Shown here: positions 35,759 through 45,890 of the stretch, one piece after another
Layout: each line of letters begins with the position of its first letter
Position numbering within the stretch: the stretch's first letter is position 1
Assembly (NCBI RefSeq): GCF_000020965.1
Contig: NC_011297.1
Coordinates: 882,387-946,386 of the forward strand
Direction of reading: 5' to 3'
DNA length: 64,000 nt
From: Dictyoglomus thermophilum H-6-12
GTDB taxonomy: Bacteria; Dictyoglomota; Dictyoglomia; Dictyoglomales; Dictyoglomaceae
Program-made: the position numbers and the translations under genes
The notes under the pieces: generated by a model
What the model saw: the letters and a program-made list of their open reading frames with translations, nothing else
The model's database searches: none
Told to the model about the DNA's origin: nothing

Positions 35759-35787
35759 TTTACATTCTTGCATGTTGATGATATAAT
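35759..35787 (+). promoter_or_regulatory. promoter of the nfnAB-repressor operon
   Basis: TTTACA (35759-35764), a 17-base spacer and a perfect TATAAT (35782-35787). AAAAAGGAGGG follows before the TTG start. Confidence 0.72.
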
Positions 35788-35811
35788 TTTTCAACCAAAA
35801 AGGAGGGATTT

Positions 35812-38032
<2,221 letters not shown>

Positions 38033-38038
38033 AGCTCT

Positions 38039-38284
38039 TTGGATAAAAAGGAATATTTAGTGGCTCTAAGAAGAATTGAGGGACAGGTAAGAGGACTTCA
38101 AAGGATGATAGAGGAAGAGAGGGATTGTAAAGAGATAATCTCTCAAATTGCTGCAGTAAGGTCTGCTTTAAAGAGAGTTGGTATATTAATAGTTGAAGAA
38201 TATGCTAAGAAATGTATTGTCAGTGGTGAGGATGCAGAAAATGAAATAAGTGAACTCTTAAAAGATTTACAGTCTCTTTTTTGA
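38039..38284 (+). CDS. CsoR/CstR-family transcriptional repressor
   Basis: The 81-residue four-helix protein fits the DUF156 family ('LRRIEGQVRGLQRMIEEERDCKEIISQIAAVRSALKRVG'). The copper ligands of CsoR are Cys-His-Cys. Here the matching positions are Cys30, Tyr55 and Cys59, so the His is missing while both cysteines remain at the 29-residue spacing seen in the persulfide sensor CstR (Cys31/Cys60). It begins 6 bases after nfnB and may regulate that operon in response to reactive sulfur. Other CsoR-family ligands cannot be excluded. Confidence 0.85.
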   Translation: MDKKEYLVALRRIEGQVRGLQRMIEEERDCKEIISQIAAVRSALKRVGILIVEEYAKKCIVSGEDAENEISELLKDLQSLF

Positions 38285-38298
38285 ACTTTCTTCACTAT

Positions 38299-38328
38299 TT
38301 GACTTGAGTTTAGAAAAATGGTTATAAT
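38299..38328 (+). promoter_or_regulatory. promoter of tRNA-Arg(ACG)
   Basis: TTGACT (38299-38304), an 18-base spacer, then TATAAT (38323-38328), 12 bases upstream of the tRNA. Confidence 0.78.
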
Positions 38329-38340
38329 CTCATAAAGAGT

Positions 38341-38417
38341 GCGCCCGTAGCTCAACAGGATAGAGCGGCGGACTACGAATCCGTAGGTTAGAGGTTCAAG
38401 TCCTCTCGGGCGCACCA
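38341..38417 (+). tRNA. tRNA-Arg (ACG)
   Basis: Complete 77-base cloverleaf, anticodon loop CTACGAA (anticodon ACG; A34 is normally deaminated to inosine) and encoded CCA. It is 20 bases upstream of the DUF4388 gene with no terminator in between. Confidence 0.95.
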
Positions 38418-38437
38418 AAAATTTAGGGGAGAGGGTT

Positions 38438-39262
38438 ATGCCGCTAACAGGAAATTTAAGAGAGTTTGACCTTGTATCTCTACTCCAAATACTTTCAGGG
38501 AAATTTGCCACAGGAAGGCTTTTAATTAATAAACCCTTTAAAAAGGGTGTTCTTTATTTAAAAGAGGGAAGGGTCATTAATTCGGAAGTTGGTAAATTAA
38601 AAGGAATGCCTGGTTTTTTAGAGCTTTTTACTTGGGAAGATGGAACTTTTGAATTCTTAGAGGAGAATGTTTCTAATGTTCCCACTTTGATAAATATGTC
38701 CTCTGAGGCATTAATACTTGAGGCTGCTAGGATTATGGATGAGTGGCAGGAGAAAAGAAAAAAGATAGGATCTTTAACTTGTGTACCTTTTTTTCCAGAT
38801 CCTTCTCGAGCAATTCCATCATCAGTGCAGGTTTTATTATTAAGAAAAGATCCTGAGAGTATGACTTCGGAAGAGAAGGAAAAATTTATTTTATCGAATA
38901 TTGATGGTAGAAGAGATTTTGCAACCATAGCTAGGATTAGTGGTCTTGGAACATTACTTGCTATTGATGTTATATTAAATGCTTTAGAAGAAGGAAGAAT
39001 AGCATTGAGGGATCTTGTGAATTTACAATATGTAGTTCCTGAGAAGATAGGAAATGTAACTTCTAATGATCCTGCTGTTCAGAAAATGTTAAAAGTTATG
39101 GATGGAAAAATGAACATGGAAAAAATCCTCTTGGAAATTGAAGAAGAAAGAGGTAAAATTATACCGGAGTTGGTCAAGTTGGTTAAGGCAGGAAGAGTGA
39201 GATTGAAAGAAGGAGTTGAATATTTACCAAGACTATCACAGGAGAATTTATATCCGTCATGA
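38438..39262 (+). CDS. DUF4388 (PATAN-like) domain protein
   Basis: The N-terminal 75 residues ('GNLREFDLVSLLQILSGKFATGRLLINKPFKKGVLYLKEGRVINSEVGKLKG') fit the DUF4388/PATAN module often seen in response-regulator and gliding-motility proteins. The rest (about residues 120-270) looks like winged-helix or similar repeats: 'SEEKEKFILSNIDGRRDFATIARISG' and 'VQKMLKVMDGKMNMEKILLEIEEERGKIIPELVKLVKAGRV'. No enzymatic motif is visible. It probably shares the tRNA-Arg promoter and overlaps the next gene by 4 bases. Function unknown. Confidence 0.8.
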   Translation: MPLTGNLREFDLVSLLQILSGKFATGRLLINKPFKKGVLYLKEGRVINSEVGKLKGMPGFLELFTWEDGTFEFLEENVSNVPTLINMSSEALILEAARIMDEWQEKRKKIGSLTCVPFFPDPSRAIPSSVQVLLLRKDPESMTSEEKEKFILSNIDGRRDFATIARISGLGTLLAIDVILNALEEGRIALRDLVNLQYVVPEKIGNVTSNDPAVQKMLKVMDGKMNMEKILLEIEEERGKIIPELVKLVKAGRVRLKEGVEYLPRLSQENLYPS

Positions 39263-40668
39263 GATATGATGTTATTATAGTTGGTGGCGGTCCTGCAGGA
39301 ATATTTAGTGCTATATCTTTAGTGAGGGGTAAAAAGCCCCTCAAAGTTTTGCTTGTAGAAAAAGGAGAACTTACAAGCAAAAGAGTGTGTCCTGCTATAG
39401 TTAATAGACAGGGATGTGTACTCTGTCCTCGTTGTAATATTGTTTCTGGTTGGGGTGGTGCTGGGGCTTTTAGTGATGGAAAACTTACCTTTTCCACAGA
39501 AGTGGGGGGGTGGTTAAAAGATTATATTGGGGAAGAAAAACTTTTGAGGTTAATGGAAGAAGTTAATAATATTTATACCGAATTCGGGGCAGATCAGCCT
39601 GTTATAAAGCCTGATCCAGAGAAATTTGCTTATTTCCAAAGGAAGGCTATTGCTGCTGATTTAAGGCTGGTCTATTTTGCTGTGAGACATCTTGGTACAG
39701 AGAAGTGTGCGCCTATCCTTCTTAACATGTATGAATACTTAAAAGACAAGGTAGATATTATTTTAGGCAAACAGGTTTCAAAAATACTAGTGGAAAATGG
39801 AAAAGCTAAAGGGGTAGAACTGGAGGATGGAAAAATTTATTATGCTGATTATGTGATAGTAGCACCTGGAAGAGAAGGAGCCAAATGGTTTACCGAAGAG
39901 GGGCAAAGGATTGGGCTTTCGTGGGTAATAAATCCTGTGGATATAGGAGTAAGAGTTGAGATTCCTGCTGCAGTGATGAAGGAATTAACTGATGAACTTT
40001 ATGAGGCGAAATTTATTTACTATACAAAAACCTTTGATGATAAGGTAAGGACTTTTTGCATGAATCCTTATGGCGAGGTAGTAATGGAACAAAATGAAGG
40101 TATTATTTCTGTAAATGGACATAGTTTTGCAGAAAAGAAAACTGAAAATACTAATTTTGCTATATTGGTGTCTAAGAATTTTACTGAGCCCTTTAAAGAT
40201 CCTATTGCCTATGGTAGGGCTATAGGAAGTCTTGCAAATCTTCTGAGTAACGGAGTAATCCTTCAAAGACTTGGAGATCTCTTAGCTGGAAGGAGATCTA
40301 CTTGGGATAGATTACAAAAAGGCATGGTGGTTCCTACTTTGAAAGATGCTGTGCCTGGAGATTTGAGTTTGGTATTACCATACAGGTATTTGGTAGACAT
40401 TATAGAAATGATCCGAGCTTTGGATAAAGTAACTCCAGGAATATACTCAAGACATACTTTACTTTATGGCGTAGAAGTTAAGTTCTATTCTGCAAGGGTA
40501 AAACTTAATTCTTCTCTGGAAACGGAGATTAAAAATCTCTTTGCAATCGGAGATGGAGCTGGAATCACAAGAGGGCTTATGCAGGCTTCTGTCTCTGGAC
40601 TTTTAGTGGGTCAGGAAATTCTTAAAAGAATGTCTCTTCTATCAGATATATCAGAAGTTCGTAATTAA
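39259..40668 (+). CDS. FAD-dependent dehydrogenase, COG2509-like
   Basis: The N-terminus has a dinucleotide-binding motif ('YDVIIVGGGPAGIFSAISLV'), and the C-terminus has 'LFAIGDGAGITRGLMQASVSGLLVGQEI'. Four cysteines in 'RVCPAIVNRQGCVLCPRCN' and 'SGWGGAGAFSDGKLT' are typical of the COG2509 uncharacterised FAD dehydrogenases, which resemble glutathione-reductase-fold proteins without the usual redox Cys pair. The physiological substrate is not known. It overlaps the DUF4388 gene by 4 bases and the convergent amidohydrolase by 18 bases. Confidence 0.85.
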   Translation: MRYDVIIVGGGPAGIFSAISLVRGKKPLKVLLVEKGELTSKRVCPAIVNRQGCVLCPRCNIVSGWGGAGAFSDGKLTFSTEVGGWLKDYIGEEKLLRLMEEVNNIYTEFGADQPVIKPDPEKFAYFQRKAIAADLRLVYFAVRHLGTEKCAPILLNMYEYLKDKVDIILGKQVSKILVENGKAKGVELEDGKIYYADYVIVAPGREGAKWFTEEGQRIGLSWVINPVDIGVRVEIPAAVMKELTDELYEAKFIYYTKTFDDKVRTFCMNPYGEVVMEQNEGIISVNGHSFAEKKTENTNFAILVSKNFTEPFKDPIAYGRAIGSLANLLSNGVILQRLGDLLAGRRSTWDRLQKGMVVPTLKDAVPGDLSLVLPYRYLVDIIEMIRALDKVTPGIYSRHTLLYGVEVKFYSARVKLNSSLETEIKNLFAIGDGAGITRGLMQASVSGLLVGQEILKRMSLLSDISEVRN

Positions 40669-42168
40669 GTTTGGATCTTTGTAGGCGAATTTTCCTTTTG
40701 AAATTGTGCCTAAAACTCTTATATTTAGTAATTCCTCTTTATTCTTGATTTCGAAAGGATCTTTTTCTAAAATCACTAGGTCTGCATCCTTACCTTTTTC
40801 TATAGATCCTTTTTCCTTTTCAAGGAATCCTATATAAGCGCTATTGTAAGTAAACATTTTAATCGCCTCTTCCAAAGTTATGCTTTCCTCTTCATTAGGA
40901 TGGTTTATGGCAGAATAGATTCCTAAGAAGGGATCCATAGGCGTTACAGAACTGTCAGATCCTCCTCCTGCAACTATATTTTCATTTAGAATGCTTCTTA
41001 GAGGTATAATTCTTTTTGCTCTTTCTTTTCCAAGGAGCTGTTCATAAAGTTTTCCCTCTCCTCCCCAAAAGTATAGAAAGCTTGGTTGGAGAGATAAAGT
41101 TAAATTTAGTTGGGATACAATTTTTATGTGTTCTTTTTGAGGTAGTTCAAAGTGTTCTATGCGATGTCGATGATCTTCTTTAGGCATCTCTTTAAGTACT
41201 CTTTGATATGCTTTCAAAAGCAGATCTATACCTCGGTCTCCTACTGCATGAAATGCAATTTGTAAGTCCTCTTTATGGGCTGTTTTTATAAAATTTGAGA
41301 GGGACTCAATATCCCAAAAAAGGACACCATGACCTTGATTAGTTAAGTAAGGTTCAGAAATGGCAGCGGTAAGGGTGCTTATAGAGCCATCAACTAATAA
41401 ACATCCACCTATTCTTTTTAAGCCTAAGTCTTTTACTTTTTTTATAGAAGTAGTTTGATAGTAAATAATCACATCTATAGGAAAATATTGTTTCAGTCCT
41501 AAGAGGAGTTGCGGAGAGTTAGGAGGTGAGGTATAACCTCCTTCAAGGGCATGGATAGTTGTTATTCCCTTTTCTGCTGCTTTTTTTAAGGTTTTTATTA
41601 ATCCCTTTACTAATAAAGATGGATCAATACTTTGATAAGCTTTACCTATGGCAATCTGATGATCTCTTTCTTTGATTAATCCATTGATAGGTGAAATTTC
41701 TATCTCTAAAAGTCTCAATCCTAATGAGTTAATTATGCTTGAATGTGCATCTTTTCTTATTATTAAAACTGGGTGATTTGGGAAGTACCTGTCAAGTTCT
41801 TCTTGAGTTATATTTCTTTTCTCTTCCAGATTAGTAGGATCGAATTCTTTTGCGATGATCCATTCACCTTCAGGGAGTGAATCTCTCAGAGCTTCTAAAG
41901 TCTTTATTATCTCCTTTAAGGATGTAAAGGAACTCAAATCTACTGATATTTCATTCATAGCCGTAGATGTAAGGTGAACATGAGAATCGATAAAGCCAGG
42001 AAGTATAATATAATTTGATAGGTCTAAGATGGGTAATGTATTTTCATTAATAATCAAATTATTTCCTAGTTCAGAAATTTTACCATTATCAACTATTATA
42101 AAATTGTATATATTTTTTTTAGAGTCAAAAGTATAAATTTTTTTAGCTTTAATAAAATATTTTTTCAT
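40651..42168 (-). CDS. amidohydrolase family protein (YtcJ/COG1574-like)
   Basis: The 505-residue metal-dependent hydrolase shows 'ILPGFIDSHVHLTS' (first metal ligands), 'AFHAVGDRGIDLLL' and 'RHRIEHFELP', 'GGGSDSSVTPMDPFLGIYSAINHP' and the C-terminal 'KGSIEKGKDADLVILEKDPF'. The pattern fits the exo-type amidohydrolases such as YtcJ, whose natural substrates are mostly unknown. The ATG at 42168 has only weak purine-rich sequence before it. It is transcribed divergently from the Fur-family regulator. Confidence 0.88.
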   Translation of the reverse strand: MKKYFIKAKKIYTFDSKKNIYNFIIVDNGKISELGNNLIINENTLPILDLSNYIILPGFIDSHVHLTSTAMNEISVDLSSFTSLKEIIKTLEALRDSLPEGEWIIAKEFDPTNLEEKRNITQEELDRYFPNHPVLIIRKDAHSSIINSLGLRLLEIEISPINGLIKERDHQIAIGKAYQSIDPSLLVKGLIKTLKKAAEKGITTIHALEGGYTSPPNSPQLLLGLKQYFPIDVIIYYQTTSIKKVKDLGLKRIGGCLLVDGSISTLTAAISEPYLTNQGHGVLFWDIESLSNFIKTAHKEDLQIAFHAVGDRGIDLLLKAYQRVLKEMPKEDHRHRIEHFELPQKEHIKIVSQLNLTLSLQPSFLYFWGGEGKLYEQLLGKERAKRIIPLRSILNENIVAGGGSDSSVTPMDPFLGIYSAINHPNEEESITLEEAIKMFTYNSAYIGFLEKEKGSIEKGKDADLVILEKDPFEIKNKEELLNIRVLGTISKGKFAYKDPNLITNF

Positions 42169-42220
42169 AAAAAGTCCTTTTTCTTATTGATTTTTTTTGC
42201 TAAGGTATTATATCACAAAA

Positions 42221-42235
42221 GTATAATTATTTTGA
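42221..42235. promoter_or_regulatory. candidate PerR/Fur-type operator
   Basis: The 15-base stretch from 42221 reads GTATAATTATTTTGA and matches the PerR box pattern TTATAAT-N-ATTATAA at 12 of 14 positions. It overlaps the -35 of the promoter at 42232-42260, so a protein bound here would block the regulator's own transcription. Confidence 0.45.
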
Positions 42236-42260
42236 CAAAGGAATAATTTTAAATTAAACT
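42232..42260 (+). promoter_or_regulatory. promoter of the Fur-family regulator operon
   Basis: TTGACA (42232-42237), a 17-base spacer, then TAAACT (42255-42260), 29 bases before the ATG at 42290. Confidence 0.65.
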
Positions 42261-42289
42261 GTTAATTGATGGAAAGGAGTACGCAGAAA

Positions 42290-42682
42290 ATGCAAAGAGA
42301 AACAAGACAAAGAAGATTAATAATGGAGATCCTCTCAAATAGCATGGATCATCCTGACGCTCTTACCGTTTTTAGAAGAGCGCAAGATAGAAAAGCTAAG
42401 GTAAGTATTGGTACCGTATATAGAACTTTAGAGCTTTTGGTAAAAGAAGGGAAGGCTTTAAAGTTTTATGATGCCAATGCTATTGCAAGATATGACGCAA
42501 AAACCGAATTTCATCACCATTTGATTTGTAAAGTCTGTGGAAAGGTGCAAGACTTAGATGCATCACTTTTTAAGAGTGAGCATATGGTAAAAGAAATCGA
42601 AGAAAAAACTCATTTCAAAAATATAGAATATCATTTGACTATTTATGGCATTTGCGAAGAGTGTGCGAAAGCGGGGAATTAG
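42290..42682 (+). CDS. Fur-family transcriptional regulator (PerR/Fur type)
   Basis: The product of about 130 residues has a winged helix ('KVSIGTVYRTLELLVKEGKALKF'), the metal-sensing 'RYDAKTEFHHHLICKVCGKVQDLD', and two CXXC pairs ('CKVC', 'CEEC') that hold structural zinc. Metal-sensing His and Asp residues are present, so Fur, PerR and Zur functions are all possible; the PerR-like box upstream favours PerR. I start at ATG 42290 because AAAGGAG lies 10 bases before it; upstream starts at 42266-42269 would put that site inside the gene. Confidence 0.85.
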   Translation: MQRETRQRRLIMEILSNSMDHPDALTVFRRAQDRKAKVSIGTVYRTLELLVKEGKALKFYDANAIARYDAKTEFHHHLICKVCGKVQDLDASLFKSEHMVKEIEEKTHFKNIEYHLTIYGICEECAKAGN

Positions 42683-42688
42683 TGAAAA

Positions 42689-43138
42689 TTGAATAAAAGA
42701 GAAAGGTTAGAGAAAATAAAGGAAATACTTAAGAAAAGAAATATAAGTAGCCAAAAGGAACTAATGGAGGCTCTAAAAGAGGAAGGAATTTACGTGGTAC
42801 AAGCTACTCTTTCAAGGGATCTCAAGGAGCTAGGAGTAATAAGACAGAGTTCAGATCTTGGGAAGAGATATATTGTACCAGAGAATACTATAAATGTATC
42901 TTCTCTTAAAGATTTATTCCATAGGGTAGTTGTGAATATAGACTTTGCAGAAAATCTAATATTGGTTAAGACCCTTCCTGGTAATGCACAGGCTGTTGCC
43001 TTTCTTCTTGATAATTATCTAAACAGTTATGATTATTTTGTGGGAAGTGTGGCAGGAGACGATACTATATTGATAGTATTAAGAAGTAAAGATAAGACTC
43101 AAGAAGCATTAGAGAGGTTAGAAGAACTTAGGAAATAA
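42689..43138 (+). CDS. argR: arginine repressor ArgR
   Basis: The 149-residue protein has the N-terminal winged helix ('KILKKRNISSQKELMEALKEEGIYVVQATLSRDLKELGVI') and the C-terminal arginine-binding hexamer domain ('LPGNAQAVAFLLDNYLN', 'VGSVAGDDTILIVLRS'). ArgR normally represses arginine synthesis and activates catabolism. The TTG start is 6 bases after the Fur-family gene. No arginine biosynthesis genes are here. In Bacillus ArgR sits between tlyA and recN, but here it has moved. Confidence 0.95.
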   Translation: MNKRERLEKIKEILKKRNISSQKELMEALKEEGIYVVQATLSRDLKELGVIRQSSDLGKRYIVPENTINVSSLKDLFHRVVVNIDFAENLILVKTLPGNAQAVAFLLDNYLNSYDYFVGSVAGDDTILIVLRSKDKTQEALERLEELRK

Positions 43139-44574
43139 TGGCAAGGATAAAGAAAGAAACCACCTACCTTTTAGAGGAACTAAAAGATTACGTACCTTAT
43201 TTATCCTTAATCTCAGATCTACTAAGTGCTGATATTTATCTATATCAACCTATTACTGATCTATCTGCAGTTATTTTGATTGCTGAAGCTCATCCCAAAC
43301 TGGTGCCTCCTCTTTCTTTGAGACAAGAAGTAGGAAAACTAATATTTTTAGAGGATGATCCTAATCTATTTGAAGTTATAAATACTGGAAAGCAGAAGGT
43401 AGTAAAAAGCGGTATTATAATTGGTGGATTTCCGGTAGAGGAAGAGATTCACCCAATTAAGAAGGATAATAGTATAATAGGACTTTTGAAAGTTCAGAGA
43501 AATCTTCTAGTACATGGTGAATTTCCATACAATTCAAGAAGCTATAAGGAAACATCTCAATGGCTAATCAGAAATCTCACAAGATTTAAACTTAGTTGGA
43601 AGGGTTATAATGAACCGTTGATAGAAGGGGAAGGAATTATGATTTTAGATAGAGATGGGATTGTTCTCTTTGCAAATATGTCTGCAGTTAGACTGTTTAG
43701 AACCTTAGGAGAAGTGGGAAATATCTGGGGAAAAAAGATAAAAGATTCCTTCTTCTATAAGTACATAGAAAATTTTGTTGAGACTGGAATACCGAGGGTT
43801 TATGGAGAAGAGACTTTTGAGGAATACGATGAGGAGACGAGAAGTTTCTATAGGAGAATTTTTCCATTAACTAAAGGAGATCAAAATTTGTGGAGGCTGT
43901 TTTATTTGGTGAGAGAGACAACCGAGATTAAGCAGAAGGAAAGAGAGTTAAAGTTTAAATCTGTGTTGATAAAAGAAATTCATCACAGAGTAAAAAATAA
44001 TCTACAAACTATTGCTAGTTTGTTGAGAATTCAAATGAGAAGACTTGATTCTGAGAGTGCAAAGCATGCACTTCAGGAAAGCATAAATAGGATAAATAGT
44101 ATTGCTTATGTACACGAATCTCTCTCTAAATTTGAAGAGGATAGAGTCGATATAATTGAAGTTGCCGAAAAACTTCTTAATGCTTTTAAGCAGACTTATG
44201 AGCATTTGCCTTGTAGATTTGGTTTTTATAAGAATAAAAAGAGTATCTTTTTATCCTCTAAAAAGGCCACATCGGTAAGTTTAATTATGAATGAGCTTTT
44301 ACAAAATGCAGTAAAACATGGGGCTTATGAGGATTTGGAAGCGGAGATTAATTTATATATTTATCAAGAAAATCAGGATATAATATTAATGGTGGAAAAT
44401 AAAGTTTTGAAAAGTGAAGACATATCTTTTGATGTTTCCTTTTCAAAAGGGAGTTTAGGGTTTCAATTAATAAATATTCTTAATGAGGAAATAAAAGGAA
44501 AGCTTGAAATAGACAAAAAAACAAATGGTTTAATTATAAAAATAACATTTCCAAAAGGAGAAGAAGATGCCTAA
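43138..44574 (+). CDS. sensor histidine kinase, HisKA_2/PdtaS type
   Basis: The 478-residue soluble kinase has an N-terminal GAF-like domain (about residues 1-150, 'YLYQPITDLSAVILIAEAHP'), a PAS-like segment (about 165-270, 'GEGIMILDRDGIVLFANMSAVRLFR'), the phospho-acceptor His in 'LIKEIHHRVKNNLQTIASLLRIQ', and an HATPase domain ('LIMNELLQNAVKHGAY'). No membrane helix is visible, so it is cytosolic. This family often pairs with ANTAR-type regulators that act on RNA, but none is encoded nearby. The start shares one base with the argR stop. Confidence 0.88.
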   Translation: MARIKKETTYLLEELKDYVPYLSLISDLLSADIYLYQPITDLSAVILIAEAHPKLVPPLSLRQEVGKLIFLEDDPNLFEVINTGKQKVVKSGIIIGGFPVEEEIHPIKKDNSIIGLLKVQRNLLVHGEFPYNSRSYKETSQWLIRNLTRFKLSWKGYNEPLIEGEGIMILDRDGIVLFANMSAVRLFRTLGEVGNIWGKKIKDSFFYKYIENFVETGIPRVYGEETFEEYDEETRSFYRRIFPLTKGDQNLWRLFYLVRETTEIKQKERELKFKSVLIKEIHHRVKNNLQTIASLLRIQMRRLDSESAKHALQESINRINSIAYVHESLSKFEEDRVDIIEVAEKLLNAFKQTYEHLPCRFGFYKNKKSIFLSSKKATSVSLIMNELLQNAVKHGAYEDLEAEINLYIYQENQDIILMVENKVLKSEDISFDVSFSKGSLGFQLINILNEEIKGKLEIDKKTNGLIIKITFPKGEEDA

Positions 44575-45889
44575 GTATTATATCATAACTTATGGTTGCC
44601 AAATGAATAAGTCTGATTCAGAAAAAGTAGCAGGAATTCTTGAAAATCTTGGATATACTCCATCGGAGAAGATGGAGGAGGCAGATATTATTTTATTAAA
44701 TACTTGTTCTGTTAGGGAAAGAGCCGAGGAAAAGGTCTTTGGGAAACTTGGTGAGTTAAGAAAGCTTAAGAAGAGAAATCAGAATCTCTTGATAGGAATA
44801 TTTGGCTGTATGGCTCAAAGAATGAAAGAGGAGCTTATTGAAAAATTTCCTCATGTGGATTTTGTACTTGGAAGTTATAAGTTTACGGAGCTTCCTAAGA
44901 TTTTAGAGAGCTTAGATGGTAAGAAAAAGGTTGTACTTGCTGAGGATATTCCAAGTCCACAGGATGTGGATTTTAGAGTTATAAAGCGAGAGAATAAATT
45001 TCAAGCCTGGATACCAATAATCTATGGATGTAATAATTTCTGCACTTATTGTATTGTGCCATATTTACGTGGAAGGGAGAAAAGTAGAGATCCTGAAGAG
45101 ATAATAAGGGAAGTTGAATATTTGGCAAGTCAAGGGGTAGTTGAGGTTACCCTACTTGGACAGAATGTAGACTCTTATGGTAAAGATCTTGGAAATGTTG
45201 ACTTAGCAGATCTACTTGTGGAAATTCACAGGATTCCAAGAATAAAAAGGATAAGATTTCTTACTTCTCATCCAAGGGATGTTTCAGATAAACTGATTAG
45301 GGTTGTTGCTACACATCCAAAGGTATGTCCACATTGGCATCTTCCCTTACAGGCAGGCTCTGATAGGATCTTAAGAAGGATGGGAAGAGGATACACTTAT
45401 AGTGAATATAAAGCCTTAATTGAAAAAATAAGGGCAGAGATTCCAAAGGCTTCTTTTTCCACAGATATTATTGTTGGCTTTCCAGGAGAGGAAGAAGAGG
45501 ACTTTTTAGCTACAAGAAGAGCTTTAGAAGAGATAAAATTCGATACAGTTAATCTTGCTATTTATTCTAAGAGGCCAGGAACTCCTGCTGCAAATTATGA
45601 AGATCTTATACCTTATGAAACTAAAAAAAGATGGTTTGATGAACTTGAGAATTTACAAAGAAAAATAATATATGAGAAAAATCTTTCTAGGGTTGGAAAA
45701 GAAGAGATAGTGCTTGCAGAAGAGGTCAATCCTAAGAATCCAAGAGAGCTTTCTGGAAGAACAGAGAATTATAGGTTAGTATTTTTTGAGGCAGAGAAAG
45801 AATTGATAGGTAAGTTTCTCCTGGTGAAAATTACCGAAGCAAGGCTCTGGTCATTAAAAGGAGAAGTTATAAGAGAGGTTGATTTATAG
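44567..45889 (+). CDS. miaB: tRNA-2-methylthio-N6-dimethylallyladenosine synthase
   Basis: MiaB is a radical-SAM enzyme that methylthiolates i6A37 of tRNAs. The N-terminal UPF0004 domain has 'YGCQMNKSDSEKV' and 'LNTCSVRERAEEKV', the radical-SAM site is 'CNNFCTYCIVPYLRGREKSR', and a C-terminal TRAM domain ends the protein. The length of 440 is normal. miaA, which makes its substrate, lies 5.6 kb downstream in the same run. Confidence 0.95.
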   Translation: MPKYYIITYGCQMNKSDSEKVAGILENLGYTPSEKMEEADIILLNTCSVRERAEEKVFGKLGELRKLKKRNQNLLIGIFGCMAQRMKEELIEKFPHVDFVLGSYKFTELPKILESLDGKKKVVLAEDIPSPQDVDFRVIKRENKFQAWIPIIYGCNNFCTYCIVPYLRGREKSRDPEEIIREVEYLASQGVVEVTLLGQNVDSYGKDLGNVDLADLLVEIHRIPRIKRIRFLTSHPRDVSDKLIRVVATHPKVCPHWHLPLQAGSDRILRRMGRGYTYSEYKALIEKIRAEIPKASFSTDIIVGFPGEEEEDFLATRRALEEIKFDTVNLAIYSKRPGTPAANYEDLIPYETKKRWFDELENLQRKIIYEKNLSRVGKEEIVLAEEVNPKNPRELSGRTENYRLVFFEAEKELIGKFLLVKITEARLWSLKGEVIREVDL

Positions 45890-45890
45890 T

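Noticed and set aside
38143-38511. Minus-strand open frame spanning tRNA-Arg and two gene ends
   Set aside because: It is antisense to the CsoR-family gene and the tRNA, with no ribosome site or family resemblance.
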